A DNA stretch of 64,000 nucleotides from Betaproteobacteria bacterium. Its GTDB lineage: Bacteria; Pseudomonadota; Gammaproteobacteria; Burkholderiales; Rhodocyclaceae. The notes beneath the pieces were generated by a model. The model made no database searches and was not told the origin of the DNA. It saw only the letters and a program-made list of their open reading frames with translations. Both the position numbers and the translations under genes were made by a program. The stretch is taken from the NCBI GenBank assembly GCA_016720065.1, contig JADJXY010000002.1, positions 1,315,001-1,379,000 of the forward strand, read 5' to 3'. This document shows, one piece after another, positions 48,558-57,680 of this stretch; position 1 is the first letter of the stretch, and the number at the start of each line of letters is the position of its first letter.

Positions 48558-48763
48558 TGCGGCAAGCAGCGGCGGCACGGCGCTGCGCAAGTTGCGAACG
48601 CTGGGGCGGAGAACGCACCGCCGCCCCGCCCGATGCCGTCGAAGTGGCGGCGGAGACCGCCACCGGCCCCTGCCGCGGTGGCCCCTGGGACGGTTCGGAA
48701 CGCCGCGCCCGCTCCGCCTGCGGCCAATGGCTCCTGTGGTCGGCCATGAATCCCCGGCAATGA
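48557..48763 (+). CDS. 68-aa Cys/Trp-rich small protein
   Basis: This protein begins MRQAAAARRCASCERWGGER and has a second cluster GPCRGGPWDG and SACGQWLLW, i.e. CxxC plus two further Cys, each next to Trp/Gly. The pattern looks like a zinc-ribbon or rubredoxin-like fold. No signal peptide is seen. The start shares one base with the rhodanese stop (TGATG), which supports a real coupled gene. I do not recognise a named family. Confidence 0.55.
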   Translation: MRQAAAARRCASCERWGGERTAAPPDAVEVAAETATGPCRGGPWDGSERRARSACGQWLLWSAMNPRQ

Positions 48764-48859
48764 GGCCAGCGCTCCGGTAGAATCCAGGCCCTTCGGCAAC
48801 CCCCTGCCGACCGGCGGCCACCCCAGGGACGATCGCTGCAACCGCCTCCCGGAGCCGCC

Positions 48860-49888
48860 ATGGTCACGCCTGCCCCCACCGCCCTCACCGACTGCCTGGC
48901 CGCCGCCCTGGACCGCCGCGCCGACCTGATCGCCCGCCTGGAAGCAGAATCCACCACCGCCTACCGGCTCTTCCACGGCAGCACCGAAGGCATTCCCGGC
49001 CTCACCGCAGACCGCTACGGCGACCTGCTCCTGGTGCAGAGCTTCCATCGCCCCCTGGACGACGCCGAACTGGCCGCGCTGCAAGCGTTCTACGCCGCAG
49101 CCCAGCCCGCCCTGAGCCCCATCTACAACGACCGCAGCGCCGCCCACTCGCGCATCGCCAACGCCCTGACACCGGCCGCCCTGGCCCAGGCGGAAGCGGC
49201 GCGGGAATGCAGCGAAATGGGGCTGCGCTACACCATCCAGGCCCGCCATGCCGGCCAGGATCCCTGGCTCTTCCTCGACCTACGCGCCGGGCGGCGGCGG
49301 GTTATGGCCGAAGCCGGCGGCAAATCAGTGCTCAACCTCTTCGCCTACACCTGCGGGGTGGGCATCGCAGCCGCCCGGGGCGGTGCCCGTCACGTGGTCA
49401 ACGTGGATTTCGCCGAATCCGCCCTCAAGGTCGGCAAGCACAATGCCCGCGCCAACGACTTGCCCATCCGCCTGCGCTTCGTCCAGAGCGACGCCTTTGC
49501 CGCCCTGCGCCAACTGGCCGGCATCGGCCAGCCGACCCTGGTGCGCGGCAAGCGCATGCCGGCCTTTCCCAAACTCGACCCGCATCAGTTCGACCTGGTC
49601 TTCCTCGACCCGCCCCCCTACGCCAAAAGCCTCTTCGGGGTAGTGGATGTGGTCAATGACTACGCCGCCCTGATGAAGCTCGCCCTGTTGTGCACCGTCC
49701 CCGGCGGCACCCTGATCTGCTGCAACAACGCCGCCCAGGTGGACCGCGACGTCTGGGCCGATCAGCTGCAGCGCTGCGCCGCCAAGATCCGCCGGCCGAT
49801 CCGCGAGTTCGAATGGATTCTCCCGGAAGCCGACTTCCCCAGCCCGGACGGTCGGCCGCCCCTGAAGATGGCCCTGCTCAGGGTGTAG
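48860..49888 (+). CDS. Class I SAM-dependent methyltransferase, RlmI/RlmK-like
   Basis: The 342-residue protein has a PUA-less RlmI/RlmK-C-type layout: an N-terminal region with GLTADRYGDLLLVQSF, then the SAM site VLNLFAYTCGVGIAAARGGA, VDFAESAL, and catalytic motif FLDPPPYAKS. RlmI and the RlmK half of RlmL methylate 23S rRNA (m5C1962, m7G2069). The exact target is not assigned here. A -10 TAGAAT lies at 48778-48783. Confidence 0.87.
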   Translation: MVTPAPTALTDCLAAALDRRADLIARLEAESTTAYRLFHGSTEGIPGLTADRYGDLLLVQSFHRPLDDAELAALQAFYAAAQPALSPIYNDRSAAHSRIANALTPAALAQAEAARECSEMGLRYTIQARHAGQDPWLFLDLRAGRRRVMAEAGGKSVLNLFAYTCGVGIAAARGGARHVVNVDFAESALKVGKHNARANDLPIRLRFVQSDAFAALRQLAGIGQPTLVRGKRMPAFPKLDPHQFDLVFLDPPPYAKSLFGVVDVVNDYAALMKLALLCTVPGGTLICCNNAAQVDRDVWADQLQRCAAKIRRPIREFEWILPEADFPSPDGRPPLKMALLRV

Positions 49889-49999
49889 GGAGGCCGAAGG
49901 TAACTGCGCGCAAGCGCGAAAGCAGATGCAATCGCGGGGTGACACCGAACCCCAGCTCGCAAGGCCCCACCGCCCCCACCGAGGAAGGAAGGACAACGC

Positions 50000-50908
50000 T
50001 CATGCGCCCGCGCCATCGGCCTCGTGTTTTGCCAAGGCCTCAACGGCAACCGCCAGCCTCGCCTCCCGCCCCGCCGGCGTCTCCAGGCTGATACGCCCCA
50101 GGGCGCCGCTGCGGTAGTCGGTGATGAGGATGCCGGAAGCCTTTTCCCGATCCGGTTCGCCGCCGCGGCCCTTGACCAGACAGCCGCGCTTCCTGGCCAC
50201 CCCTTCGAGCACCCCCACCGCGTCCAGGGACGCGGCATCGAGGCCGTAGCGGGCGGAGAGGCTCTGGGGGTATTGGGCGAGGAGAAAGCCGGCCAGCCAG
50301 GTGGCGACTTCTTCGTCGATATAGGCATTGATGCCCACCGCGTGGCTGGCGGCGAGCATGAGGCCGTCTTCCTCGTGTTCGATCTTGGGCCACATCAGGC
50401 CCGGGGTGTCGTAGAGGACGAGGCGGGAACTGATGTCGATGCGCTGCTGGCTCTTGGTCACCGCCGGCTGGTCGCCCACCGCCGCCACCTTCTTCTTGAC
50501 CAGGGCGTTGAGCAGGGTCGATTTGCCCACGTTGGGGATGCCCATGATCATGAGCCGCAGGGGCTTCACCGCGTCGTTGCGATGGGGCGCGAGTTGCTGG
50601 GCCAGACCGGGAACGCGGGCCACGTCGGCGGGCTTCTTGCACGAAATGGCGACCGCCCGGACACCGGGCTGACGGCCGAAGTGGTCGATCCAGGCGCGGG
50701 TGGCGGCGGGGTCGGCGAGATCGGCCTTGTTGAGCAGTTTGAGGCAGGGGCGTTGGCGGAAGGCGCGCAGCTGGTGAATCATGGGATTGCTGCTGGCGGC
50801 AGGCAGGCGGGCGTCGACGACCTCGACGACCACGTCGGCCTGGGCGAGGGTTTCGGCCGCCTTCTTGCGGGCCGAGGTCATGTGTCCGGGGAACCACTGG
50901 ATGCTCAT
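50000..50908 (-). CDS. ylqF: Ribosome biogenesis GTPase YlqF/RbgA
   Basis: The 302-residue circularly permuted GTPase starts with IQWFPGHMTSARKKA, the RbgA signature. G motifs run in permuted order: G4 NKADLAD, G1 GIPNVGKST, G3 DTPG. It assists late assembly of the large ribosomal subunit. The C-terminal domain has RKRGCLVKGRGGEPD, a typical RNA-binding end. It points away from the neighbouring gene at 51061. Confidence 0.95.
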   Translation of the reverse strand: MSIQWFPGHMTSARKKAAETLAQADVVVEVVDARLPAASSNPMIHQLRAFRQRPCLKLLNKADLADPAATRAWIDHFGRQPGVRAVAISCKKPADVARVPGLAQQLAPHRNDAVKPLRLMIMGIPNVGKSTLLNALVKKKVAAVGDQPAVTKSQQRIDISSRLVLYDTPGLMWPKIEHEEDGLMLAASHAVGINAYIDEEVATWLAGFLLAQYPQSLSARYGLDAASLDAVGVLEGVARKRGCLVKGRGGEPDREKASGILITDYRSGALGRISLETPAGREARLAVAVEALAKHEADGAGA

Positions 50909-51060
50909 GGGTCTTCGTAGTCCAAAAATTTGCCTTGTGCCGAAGGGAGATTATCCCCGTTCAACCGCGGGCTTACATCCTGTAGCAATGGCTCACAGGC
51001 CGGGCCGCCCGTCCTCCCTACTCTGGAGCCTGTTTCCAACGGCACCCCACGGAGATCGCC

Positions 51061-51417
51061 ATGCACGCCCCCTTTGCCGCCGCCCTCATCGCCGCCCTGC
51101 TGACAGTGGGCGCCCTGCCCGCCAGCGCCTTTGCCCATGAGCGCGGCTGGCGGGACCACGACCATCACGACCGTCACGATCGCCATGGGCGCCAGCACCG
51201 CCACCACGGCCACGACCGCCCCTGGCACCACGCGCACCGACCGGCCTGGGCCTACGAGGCGCCGGTCGTCTATTCCCCGGCCTACGTCAGCCCGCAGCCG
51301 GTCTACATGGCGCCGCCCCCGCCGGTGGTCTATCGCCCGGCGTACCCGGTGTACCGTTCGGAACCGGCGATCACCATCGGCATCGGTATCCCGCCCCTGG
51401 TCATTCCCCTGCGCTAA
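51061..51417 (+). CDS. Exported His/Pro/Tyr-rich protein
   Basis: The 118-residue protein has a signal peptide (ALIAALLTVGALPASAFA), then a His/Asp/Arg block (residues about 30-60, repeats like DHDHHDRHDRHG) and a Pro/Tyr/Val-rich half (YMAPPPPVVYRPAYPVY). His-rich segments suggest metal (Ni, Zn, Cu) binding or an extended surface protein. Similar short proteins are common in betaproteobacteria. Function unknown. Confidence 0.72.
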   Translation: MHAPFAAALIAALLTVGALPASAFAHERGWRDHDHHDRHDRHGRQHRHHGHDRPWHHAHRPAWAYEAPVVYSPAYVSPQPVYMAPPPPVVYRPAYPVYRSEPAITIGIGIPPLVIPLR

Positions 51418-51466
51418 GGGCGATGCTGTTCAGTTCATGCCTGTTGCAGCCCGCGATTTGCCGGGA

Positions 51467-51485
51467 TCGCCCTGCGACAGGGCGA
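51467..51485. terminator. Hairpin between convergent genes before prfC
   Basis: TCGCCCTG-CGA-CAGGGCGA is a perfect 8-bp stem with a 3-base loop between the His-rich gene and the prfC stop. No T run is present on either strand. Confidence 0.4.
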
Positions 51486-51523
51486 ACGGGCTTGACCGCA
51501 CGGCGGCGGCGGCGCCCAGGAGC

Positions 51524-53098
51524 TTAAGCCACTTCCCGGGCGTCCAGGAAGCGGAGCTTGGGATACTTCTCCTGCATCATGTTCAGATAGACGTTGTTGG
51601 GGGCCAGATAAACCGGATCGTCGGCGCCGTCCAGGGCCACGTTGGCACCGTAGCGGTCGGAAAGCTGCCGCAGTTCGGCCTCGTCGCCCCGAATCCAGCG
51701 CACCGTGGCGCAGTTGTAGGATTCGAAAATCACCTGCACGCCGTACTCGTTCTCCAGGCGGTGGGCGACCACGTCGAATTGCAGGATGCCCACGGCGCCC
51801 AGGATCAGGTCGTTGCCTGACAGCGGCCGGAAGAGCTGGGTCGCCCCCTCCTCGGCCAGTTGCTGCAGGCCCTTGTGCAATTGCTTGATCTTGAGGGGAT
51901 TGGCAATGCGGGCCAGGCGGAAATGCTCGGGCGCAAAAGAAGGAATCCCGGTGAATTTGAGGTCTTCGCCCTCGGAAAAGGTTTCCCCCAGGCGGATGGT
52001 GCCATGGTTGGGGATGCCGATGATGTCCCCGGGGTAGGCCTCGTCCGTGGTACTGCGGTCCCGGGCCATGAAGGTGATGGCGTTATTGACCGCCAGCAGT
52101 TTGCCCCCGGCCACCTGCTTGACCTTCATGCCCCGCTCGAAGCGGCCGGAACAGACCCGCAGGAAAGCGATGCGGTCCCGGTGCTTGGGGTCCATATTGG
52201 CCTGAATCTTGAAGACGAAGCCGGAAAACCGGGCCTCGTTGGGCGCCACCGAGCGGCTTGCCGCCGGGCGGGCCAGGGGGGCCGGCGACAGTTCCACCAC
52301 GGCGTCAAGCAGGGACTGGACGCCGAAGTTATTCACGGCCGAACCGAAGAACACCGGCGTCTGCCTGCCGGCCAGGTAGGCCTCGGCGTCGAAGGCGTGG
52401 GAGGCGCCGCGCACCAGTTCCACGTCGATGCGCAATTCCTCCGCCTGCTCGCCGATCAGCTCGTCCAGGCGCGGGTTGTCCAGGCCCTGGATGGTTTCGG
52501 CGGTGCCCTTCTCGGCCCGGGGATCGAAGAAACTGATGCTGTCGTCGTAGAGATGGTAGACGCCGCGGAAGCGCTTGCCCATGCCGATGGGCCACGTCAT
52601 GGGGGCGCACTGGATCTTGAGTACGTCCTCGATTTCGTCCAGCAGATCGATGGGCGACTTCCCCTCCCGGTCCAGCTTGTTGATGAAGGTGAGGATGGGC
52701 GTGTCGCGCATGCGGCACACGTTGAGCAGCTTGATGGTCTGGGCCTCGACGCCATTCACCGAATCGATGACCATGACCGCCGAATCCACCGCGGTCAGGG
52801 TGCGGTAGGTGTCTTCCGAGAAATCCTCGTGGCCCGGGGTATCGAGCAGGTTGATCATGCATTCCTGGTAGGGGAACTGCATCACGGAGGAGGTCACCGA
52901 GATACCCCGCTGCTTTTCCAGTTCCATCCAGTCGGAAGTCGCATGGCGGCTGGCCTTGCGCGCCCGCACCTCGCCCGCCACCTGGATGGCGCCGCCGAAC
53001 CACAGGAGCTTTTCGGTCAGGGTCGTCTTGCCCGCGTCGGGGTGGGAAATGATGGCAAAGGTGCGGCGGCGGGAGATTTCGTTGTCGAGGGGATTCAC
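51524..53098 (-). CDS. prfC: Peptide chain release factor 3
   Basis: The 524-residue translational GTPase has G1 SHPDAGKTT, switch DTPGHEDF, G4 NKLDRE, and the RF3 signature FINKLDREGKSPIDLLDEIE and FFGSAVNNFGVQSLL. It recycles RF1/RF2 after termination. The start is a GTG (53098), giving VNPLDNEISRRRTFAIISHP; no in-frame ATG lies close upstream, and the frame upstream is just open GC-rich DNA overlapping the next gene. Length fits E. coli RF3 (529). Confidence 0.95.
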   Translation of the reverse strand: MNPLDNEISRRRTFAIISHPDAGKTTLTEKLLWFGGAIQVAGEVRARKASRHATSDWMELEKQRGISVTSSVMQFPYQECMINLLDTPGHEDFSEDTYRTLTAVDSAVMVIDSVNGVEAQTIKLLNVCRMRDTPILTFINKLDREGKSPIDLLDEIEDVLKIQCAPMTWPIGMGKRFRGVYHLYDDSISFFDPRAEKGTAETIQGLDNPRLDELIGEQAEELRIDVELVRGASHAFDAEAYLAGRQTPVFFGSAVNNFGVQSLLDAVVELSPAPLARPAASRSVAPNEARFSGFVFKIQANMDPKHRDRIAFLRVCSGRFERGMKVKQVAGGKLLAVNNAITFMARDRSTTDEAYPGDIIGIPNHGTIRLGETFSEGEDLKFTGIPSFAPEHFRLARIANPLKIKQLHKGLQQLAEEGATQLFRPLSGNDLILGAVGILQFDVVAHRLENEYGVQVIFESYNCATVRWIRGDEAELRQLSDRYGANVALDGADDPVYLAPNNVYLNMMQEKYPKLRFLDAREVA

Positions 53099-53145
53099 GG
53101 TGGGCGGGGAGGCGAAGCAAAGGGCGGCATTATACCGCCCACGCC

Positions 53146-53880
53146 TCAGGACTCCCGCGGCAAGGTCTCCCGGTACAGGGCACGGCTGGCGTAGGCGAGC
53201 CAGGGCAAGGTCAGGGGCAGGAGCGGCAGGAGCAGGATGCTGCCCATGACCAGGACGGAAAGCAGGATGCCCCAGAGCAGGGCCACCGGCAGCGATCCCA
53301 GGACGATGCGCACGCTCAGGGCCACCGCATTCACCAGGCCGACGCGCCCCTCGCACAGGAGGGGGACGGAAAAGGCGGCCACGGCGTAGAGCAGGAGCGC
53401 GAAGACGGCACCGGAAATGGCGCCCCATTTGAGGAAGCCGGTCACATTGGCGCTCGTGGGAATGAGGTCGGAGAGCCATACCGGGGTGCCGCCCACCATG
53501 TAGCTGTAGAGGGTCGCCACGTCGGTGATGAAAATCATGAACAGCAGGGCGCATACCAGGGCCACCACCCAGAGCCCCGTGTCGGCGCGGCGAAAACCGG
53601 CCAGCACCGCCGCCGCCCGGGGCTTCTCGCCGGCCTCCCAGGCCGAGGCGATGCCGAAGAATCCCGCCAGGATGGCCGGGCCTACCAGCATGAAGGCTCC
53701 GGCGGCAGCGATGACCAGAGGGGCGAGACCCAGCCCCAGCAGACCACCGATGATGAGCAGTCCGGCCAGGGTGAACAGCGCCGCGTAGGTGGTGCTGACG
53801 CCACGGGTGGCGCCGGCGAGGCGCCAGCCCGCGCCTAAAGCCCGCCCCAGGGCGGCGGTGGACAGGGGAACGATGGTCAT
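53146..53880 (-). CDS. DUF2189-like membrane protein
   Basis: The 244-residue protein has six hydrophobic segments and the pattern ARALGAGWRLAG-like start, GPAILAGFFGIASAWEAGEKP, and FSVPLLCEGRVGLVNAVALS, as in DUF2189 membrane proteins. Function unknown. It lies 47 bases upstream of prfC on the same strand and may be co-transcribed with it. Confidence 0.82.
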   Translation of the reverse strand: MTIVPLSTAALGRALGAGWRLAGATRGVSTTYAALFTLAGLLIIGGLLGLGLAPLVIAAAGAFMLVGPAILAGFFGIASAWEAGEKPRAAAVLAGFRRADTGLWVVALVCALLFMIFITDVATLYSYMVGGTPVWLSDLIPTSANVTGFLKWGAISGAVFALLLYAVAAFSVPLLCEGRVGLVNAVALSVRIVLGSLPVALLWGILLSVLVMGSILLLPLLPLTLPWLAYASRALYRETLPRES

Positions 53881-54017
53881 GGAAGCACTCGCGGAGGGAA
53901 AGCCCGAGAGTCAAGCACAGCCCTGGGGGCCGCGCTCTAATGCACATCAAATTCGGGGAGGGGCAGGGCGTGAGGGGTCAAGGCTGCGGGGGCGGCCTTG
54001 CCTTCTTGGACGCGGGG

Positions 54018-54863
54018 TCACAGGGCGACCAGGGTCTGGCGCCCGGCCCAGGACTCGCCAGGGGCCAGGCTCACCGGGCGCTGGACGGCGGCGGCTTCGA
54101 CGCAGAGCATGTGGCGCCAGCTCTCGGGGGCCATGTCCGGCAGGGCGGCACACTTGTCCACCCAGGGGTTCCACACCACCACATCGGCAAAGCCCTGGCC
54201 GTGGATGCCCAGGCTCAGGTTGCCGGCCTGCAGCAGGAGTGGCCGGGTCACATCGCGGTAAATGCGATCCACCTCGCCTTCCACGATGAGGTCCACCGCC
54301 CTCTCGCGCCCTTCGCCTCCCGCGACGCAATCCTCGTAAGCGCTGCCCCGCAAGCCCTCCAGGGTGATGTCTTCGACCTGGACGACGCGCAGATAGCTGT
54401 GCAGCGCCGCGGTGAAGGCCCAGGCCGTGGCGCCGGTGTTATCCACCGCCAGTTCCACGTCCAGACGGTCGGCCTCCAGCACCACCGTGACCTCGGCGCG
54501 AAAGCCGTGGGGCCAGAGGCGGCGGCTGGCCTCGTCGTCGCCGCAGGCCAGGGTGAGCAGGGCGAACGCTTCCGTCGCGCGGGTCTCCGCCGCTTGCCAC
54601 ACGACGTTGCGCACCAGGCCGTGCTTGGGCAGGGGGCCGCGGCCGGCAAACTGCGGAAAACAGACCGGAATGCCGCCCCGGATGGGCAGGCTGCCGTCGA
54701 AGCGCGCCCTGGGGGAAAGGAAAAGCCGTTCCCGGCCGTCCCCCGTCGTCCAGGACAGCACCTGCCCGCCGCGCCTGGCCACGACGGCCCCCGCGCCGCG
54801 GGGGCCCTCCAGGCGGAAGGCCTCGCAACCGCGGAAATCCACCGCCTCAACCTTCGTCGCCAT
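54018..54863 (-). CDS. D-hexose-6-phosphate mutarotase (YeaD-like)
   Basis: The 281-residue aldose-1-epimerase fold protein has RARFDGSLPIRGGIPVCFPQF, KHGLVRNVVW (catalytic His region), TAALHSYLRV, and VVWNPWVDKCAALPDM (second catalytic segment). It interconverts alpha and beta anomers of glucose-6-phosphate-type sugars. Its start overlaps the end of the DUF3301 gene by 17 bases. Confidence 0.93.
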   Translation of the reverse strand: MATKVEAVDFRGCEAFRLEGPRGAGAVVARRGGQVLSWTTGDGRERLFLSPRARFDGSLPIRGGIPVCFPQFAGRGPLPKHGLVRNVVWQAAETRATEAFALLTLACGDDEASRRLWPHGFRAEVTVVLEADRLDVELAVDNTGATAWAFTAALHSYLRVVQVEDITLEGLRGSAYEDCVAGGEGRERAVDLIVEGEVDRIYRDVTRPLLLQAGNLSLGIHGQGFADVVVWNPWVDKCAALPDMAPESWRHMLCVEAAAVQRPVSLAPGESWAGRQTLVAL

Positions 54864-55194
54864 GAGCTTCCTCCCTTTCGCACAGCACCAGTCGCGGCCG
54901 CAGATGCAGCATCTCGACTTCGTGTCCCAGGAGGGTCACGGCCCCGGCGCGCCGGTTGTCGCCGGTATCGCTGTACTCGAAAGCGTAGCAACGGCGCAGC
55001 CGCAGGCGCCCGCCATCGTCACGCCCCCATCGCACACTGCGGATGACTACGGTATCATCCAGGAACAGCATGTTTTCGGCATGACATGCTGTGCGGGCGG
55101 CGGTCACCGCAGCTTCCCGGGACTTGAGACTATCCAGCCAGAATGCCACCCCAGCAGCCGCAGCGATCAGGGCGATCAATTCGTACAAATCCAT
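54847..55194 (-). CDS. DUF3301 protein
   Basis: The 115-residue protein has one N-terminal helix (residues about 5-20) and the DUF3301 pattern SREAAVTAARTACHAENMLF, LDDTVVIRSVRWGRD, and RRCYAFEYSDTG. It is a membrane-anchored protein of unknown function. It overlaps the mutarotase gene, so the pair forms an operon. Confidence 0.85.
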   Translation of the reverse strand: MDLYELIALIAAAAGVAFWLDSLKSREAAVTAARTACHAENMLFLDDTVVIRSVRWGRDDGGRLRLRRCYAFEYSDTGDNRRAGAVTLLGHEVEMLHLRPRLVLCEREEAHGDEG

Positions 55195-55287
55195 GATTTA
55201 CCAAGCCTTCGGGGATGATAAATTCTCCACAGCCTGTTCCCGTGGCCCTCGCCGATAATGAGCTCCCGCCCACCCCCCGAAGTCCCC

Positions 55288-56814
55288 ATGGAAACCGCCC
55301 TGCAATTCCTGCGCGACATCCTGCCCTTTGGCCGCGCAAATCCGCGGGACAAGGCCGTGGCGGAAATCCGCGAGGCCCTGGAGGGTCTGGCGACCCTGCC
55401 GGCGCAGAAGGCCGCGGCGGCGCTGGCCGGCGAGATCATCCCGGGAATCGCTCGCCATGGCAATCTCCACATGCGCGCCAGGCTGCTGGAAGAAGCCCGG
55501 GCCGCGGGAGAGCGGCCCCTGGCCGAGATCGAAACCCAGGTCGAACGGGCCCCCCTGCCCCTGTCGACTTCCGCCACCACCCTCGCCCTCGCCGCCGACA
55601 ATCTCCTCAAGGCCCTGGCCGCGGCCTACACGGGTCTTGCCGCGAGCAGCGAGAAATTGCGCGTCGATTCCGGCCTGGCCCGCCTGCACACCGCCGCCCT
55701 GCAGCACGCCTGTGAAGTCGTTTTCCGCCGGCAGCAACTGGCCTATCGGGCCTACGCCATGCCCTCGGCGACCTCCTGGCAGATGCTGCACAAGCTGTAC
55801 CGCCTCTCCCTCCGCAGCGGCAAGACCAATGGCAAGGGCAATCCCGTCGAGCCGCTCTACTGCACCACCCTGCTCCTGGCCGCCATCGACCCCACCAAAT
55901 ATCCCCGCGGCGCCCTGGACGCCCTGCGCAAGGCGGTGGAGAGCCTCGCCCCCCTGGGGCTGATTTTCGAGGCGAACGCCGATTTCCACATCCCCAAGTC
56001 CCCCGCGGGCCAGTTCGTCGTGCGGGGCGACGATGGCACTCCGGGACGCCCCCTCCTGCGCGCCCAGGGCACCGCTGCCCTGGCGGGCTGCCTGATCGTC
56101 GATTTCCGGCCCGTGCTGGCCATGCTCGACCGCCAGCTGCGCAAGCTCCCGGACGACGCGCCCAGCATCGCCCTGACCCTGCCCGAGGTTTTCGTACAGA
56201 GCATGCGCACCGCCCTGGGCAGCCACGCGGCGCGACGCTATTCCCGCACTCGCTTCAAGCCCCGCGCCGACCTGGCGGCAGGACTCGACGCGGTGATCGA
56301 TTTCCTCAATGGCCGCGCCCTCTCCCGCCGCAGCACCGACCCCGCCCGTCGTGAACGTCACTGGCCCGTGGCCCTGAGCGAATGGTCCCTCATGGATGAA
56401 AGCCCCGAGGGCTTCGGCGTGCGCTATCTCAAGGGCGAGAAGTCCCGCCTCGAAGCGGGCGAGGTGGTGGCCCTGCAACCCCGCGAGAACAGCAAGCTGC
56501 ACATCTGCATGGTTCGTCGCATCGCCACGACCGAGCAGCACCGTCTCGAACTGGGGCTCCAGGAGCTTTCGGGCCACGGTTTCGTCATCGACCTGCCGCA
56601 ACCCGCGGTCTCCGTCGTCGAGCAGGCGGTCGTCATTCCCCGACTTCCTGGCCATGGCAACGGCGCCGGCCTCCTCGCCCGTCCGGGCAGCGTCAGCAGC
56701 GGACAGAAGCTTGTCCTGCAGGAGGGTGAGCGCGGCGTCTCCTACAGCGTGGGCGCCGCCCTGGAGCGCCACCCGCGGGTCGAGCTCTTCGCCCTGGAAC
56801 CCCTGGCCGGGTAA
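55288..56814 (+). CDS. Large hypothetical protein with a PilZ-like C-terminal region
   Basis: The 508-residue soluble protein is helical over residues 1-350. It then has a beta-rich region with DESPEGFGVRYLKGEKSRLE, GEVVALQPREN and VRRIATTEQHRLELGLQEL. The D-x-S-x-x-G pattern and the following strands recall PilZ c-di-GMP domains, but the RxxxR half is not clear. An upstream ATG (55258) is possible; neither start has a good ribosome-binding site. Its stop lies inside the -10 of rlmJ. Confidence 0.65.
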   Translation: METALQFLRDILPFGRANPRDKAVAEIREALEGLATLPAQKAAAALAGEIIPGIARHGNLHMRARLLEEARAAGERPLAEIETQVERAPLPLSTSATTLALAADNLLKALAAAYTGLAASSEKLRVDSGLARLHTAALQHACEVVFRRQQLAYRAYAMPSATSWQMLHKLYRLSLRSGKTNGKGNPVEPLYCTTLLLAAIDPTKYPRGALDALRKAVESLAPLGLIFEANADFHIPKSPAGQFVVRGDDGTPGRPLLRAQGTAALAGCLIVDFRPVLAMLDRQLRKLPDDAPSIALTLPEVFVQSMRTALGSHAARRYSRTRFKPRADLAAGLDAVIDFLNGRALSRRSTDPARRERHWPVALSEWSLMDESPEGFGVRYLKGEKSRLEAGEVVALQPRENSKLHICMVRRIATTEQHRLELGLQELSGHGFVIDLPQPAVSVVEQAVVIPRLPGHGNGAGLLARPGSVSSGQKLVLQEGERGVSYSVGAALERHPRVELFALEPLAG

Positions 56815-56817
56815 AAT
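56812..56817 (+). promoter_or_regulatory. -10 element of rlmJ
   Basis: TAAAAT (5 of 6 to TATAAT) begins with the TAA stop of the preceding gene and ends 8 bases before the rlmJ ATG. The transcript would be leaderless or nearly so. Confidence 0.45.
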
Positions 56818-56825
56818 CCCGGCCC

Positions 56826-57680
56826 ATGCTCAGTTACCGCCACGGCTTCCACGCCGGCAACCACGCCGACGTCCTCAAGCACCTCGTCCTCGTCAGCACC
56901 CTCGCCCACCTCAATCGCAAGGAGGGCGCCTACTGGGTGGTCGATACCCACGCCGGCGCAGGCCAGTATGACCTGCGCGGCCCCCAGGCGGAAAAACTGG
57001 GGGAATTTCGCGACGGCATCGGCCGCCTGTGGGGCCGCGACGATCTTCCCGCCCCCCTCGCCGACTACCTGGCCCAGGTGTTGGCGGCGAACCCGGACGG
57101 ACGCCTGGCCCGCTATCCGGGGTCGCCCTGGCTCGCCGCCCGGGCCCTGCGCGCCCAGGACCGGCTGCGGCTGTTCGAATTGCACAGCAGCGAAGTCCCC
57201 GCCCTGCAAGCCTGCTTCCGCGGCGCCGGCCGCCAGGTGAAGGTCACCGCCGGCGATGGCTTTACCGGCCTCAAGGCCCTCCTGCCGCCGCCGTCCCGCC
57301 GCGGCCTGGTGCTCATCGACCCCTCCTACGAAACCCGCGCCGACTATGGTGCCGTCCTCCAGGCCCTGAAGGACGGCCTCGCCCGCTTCGCCACCGGTAT
57401 CTTCGCCGTCTGGTATCCGCTCCTGGCGCGCACCGAGGCGCGGGATCTGCCGGGCCGGCTGAGGCACCTGCCGGCGCGCCGCTGGCTCGACGTCAGCCTG
57501 AGCGTGGCGCCCCCCCGCGGCGACGGCCTGGGCATGCAGGGCAGCGGCATGTTCATCGTCAATCCTCCCTGGACCCTGGAAGCGGAATTGCGCCAGTGCC
57601 TCCCCTTCCTGGCCGCCACCCTGGGTCAGGAGGGCGCCGGCCGCTTCAGCCTGGACAGCCGCGAGGAAAAAGGCGAGTGA
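56826..57680 (+). CDS. rlmJ: 23S rRNA (adenine2030-N6)-methyltransferase RlmJ
   Basis: The 284-residue protein starts MLSYRHGFHAGNHADVLKHL, the RlmJ signature. It has DTHAGAGQYDL (SAM site) and the N6-adenine catalytic motif IDPSYE. It methylates A2030 of 23S rRNA. Its stop overlaps the start of an exported protein gene (GTGA). Length fits E. coli RlmJ (280). Confidence 0.96.
   Translation: MLSYRHGFHAGNHADVLKHLVLVSTLAHLNRKEGAYWVVDTHAGAGQYDLRGPQAEKLGEFRDGIGRLWGRDDLPAPLADYLAQVLAANPDGRLARYPGSPWLAARALRAQDRLRLFELHSSEVPALQACFRGAGRQVKVTAGDGFTGLKALLPPPSRRGLVLIDPSYETRADYGAVLQALKDGLARFATGIFAVWYPLLARTEARDLPGRLRHLPARRWLDVSLSVAPPRGDGLGMQGSGMFIVNPPWTLEAELRQCLPFLAATLGQEGAGRFSLDSREEKGE

Noticed and set aside
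53099..53950. Open upstream extension of prfC in the same frame
   Set aside because: It overlaps the DUF2189-like gene in another frame, gives Arg/Gly/Pro-rich nonsense, and the GTG at 53098 yields the standard RF3 N-terminus.
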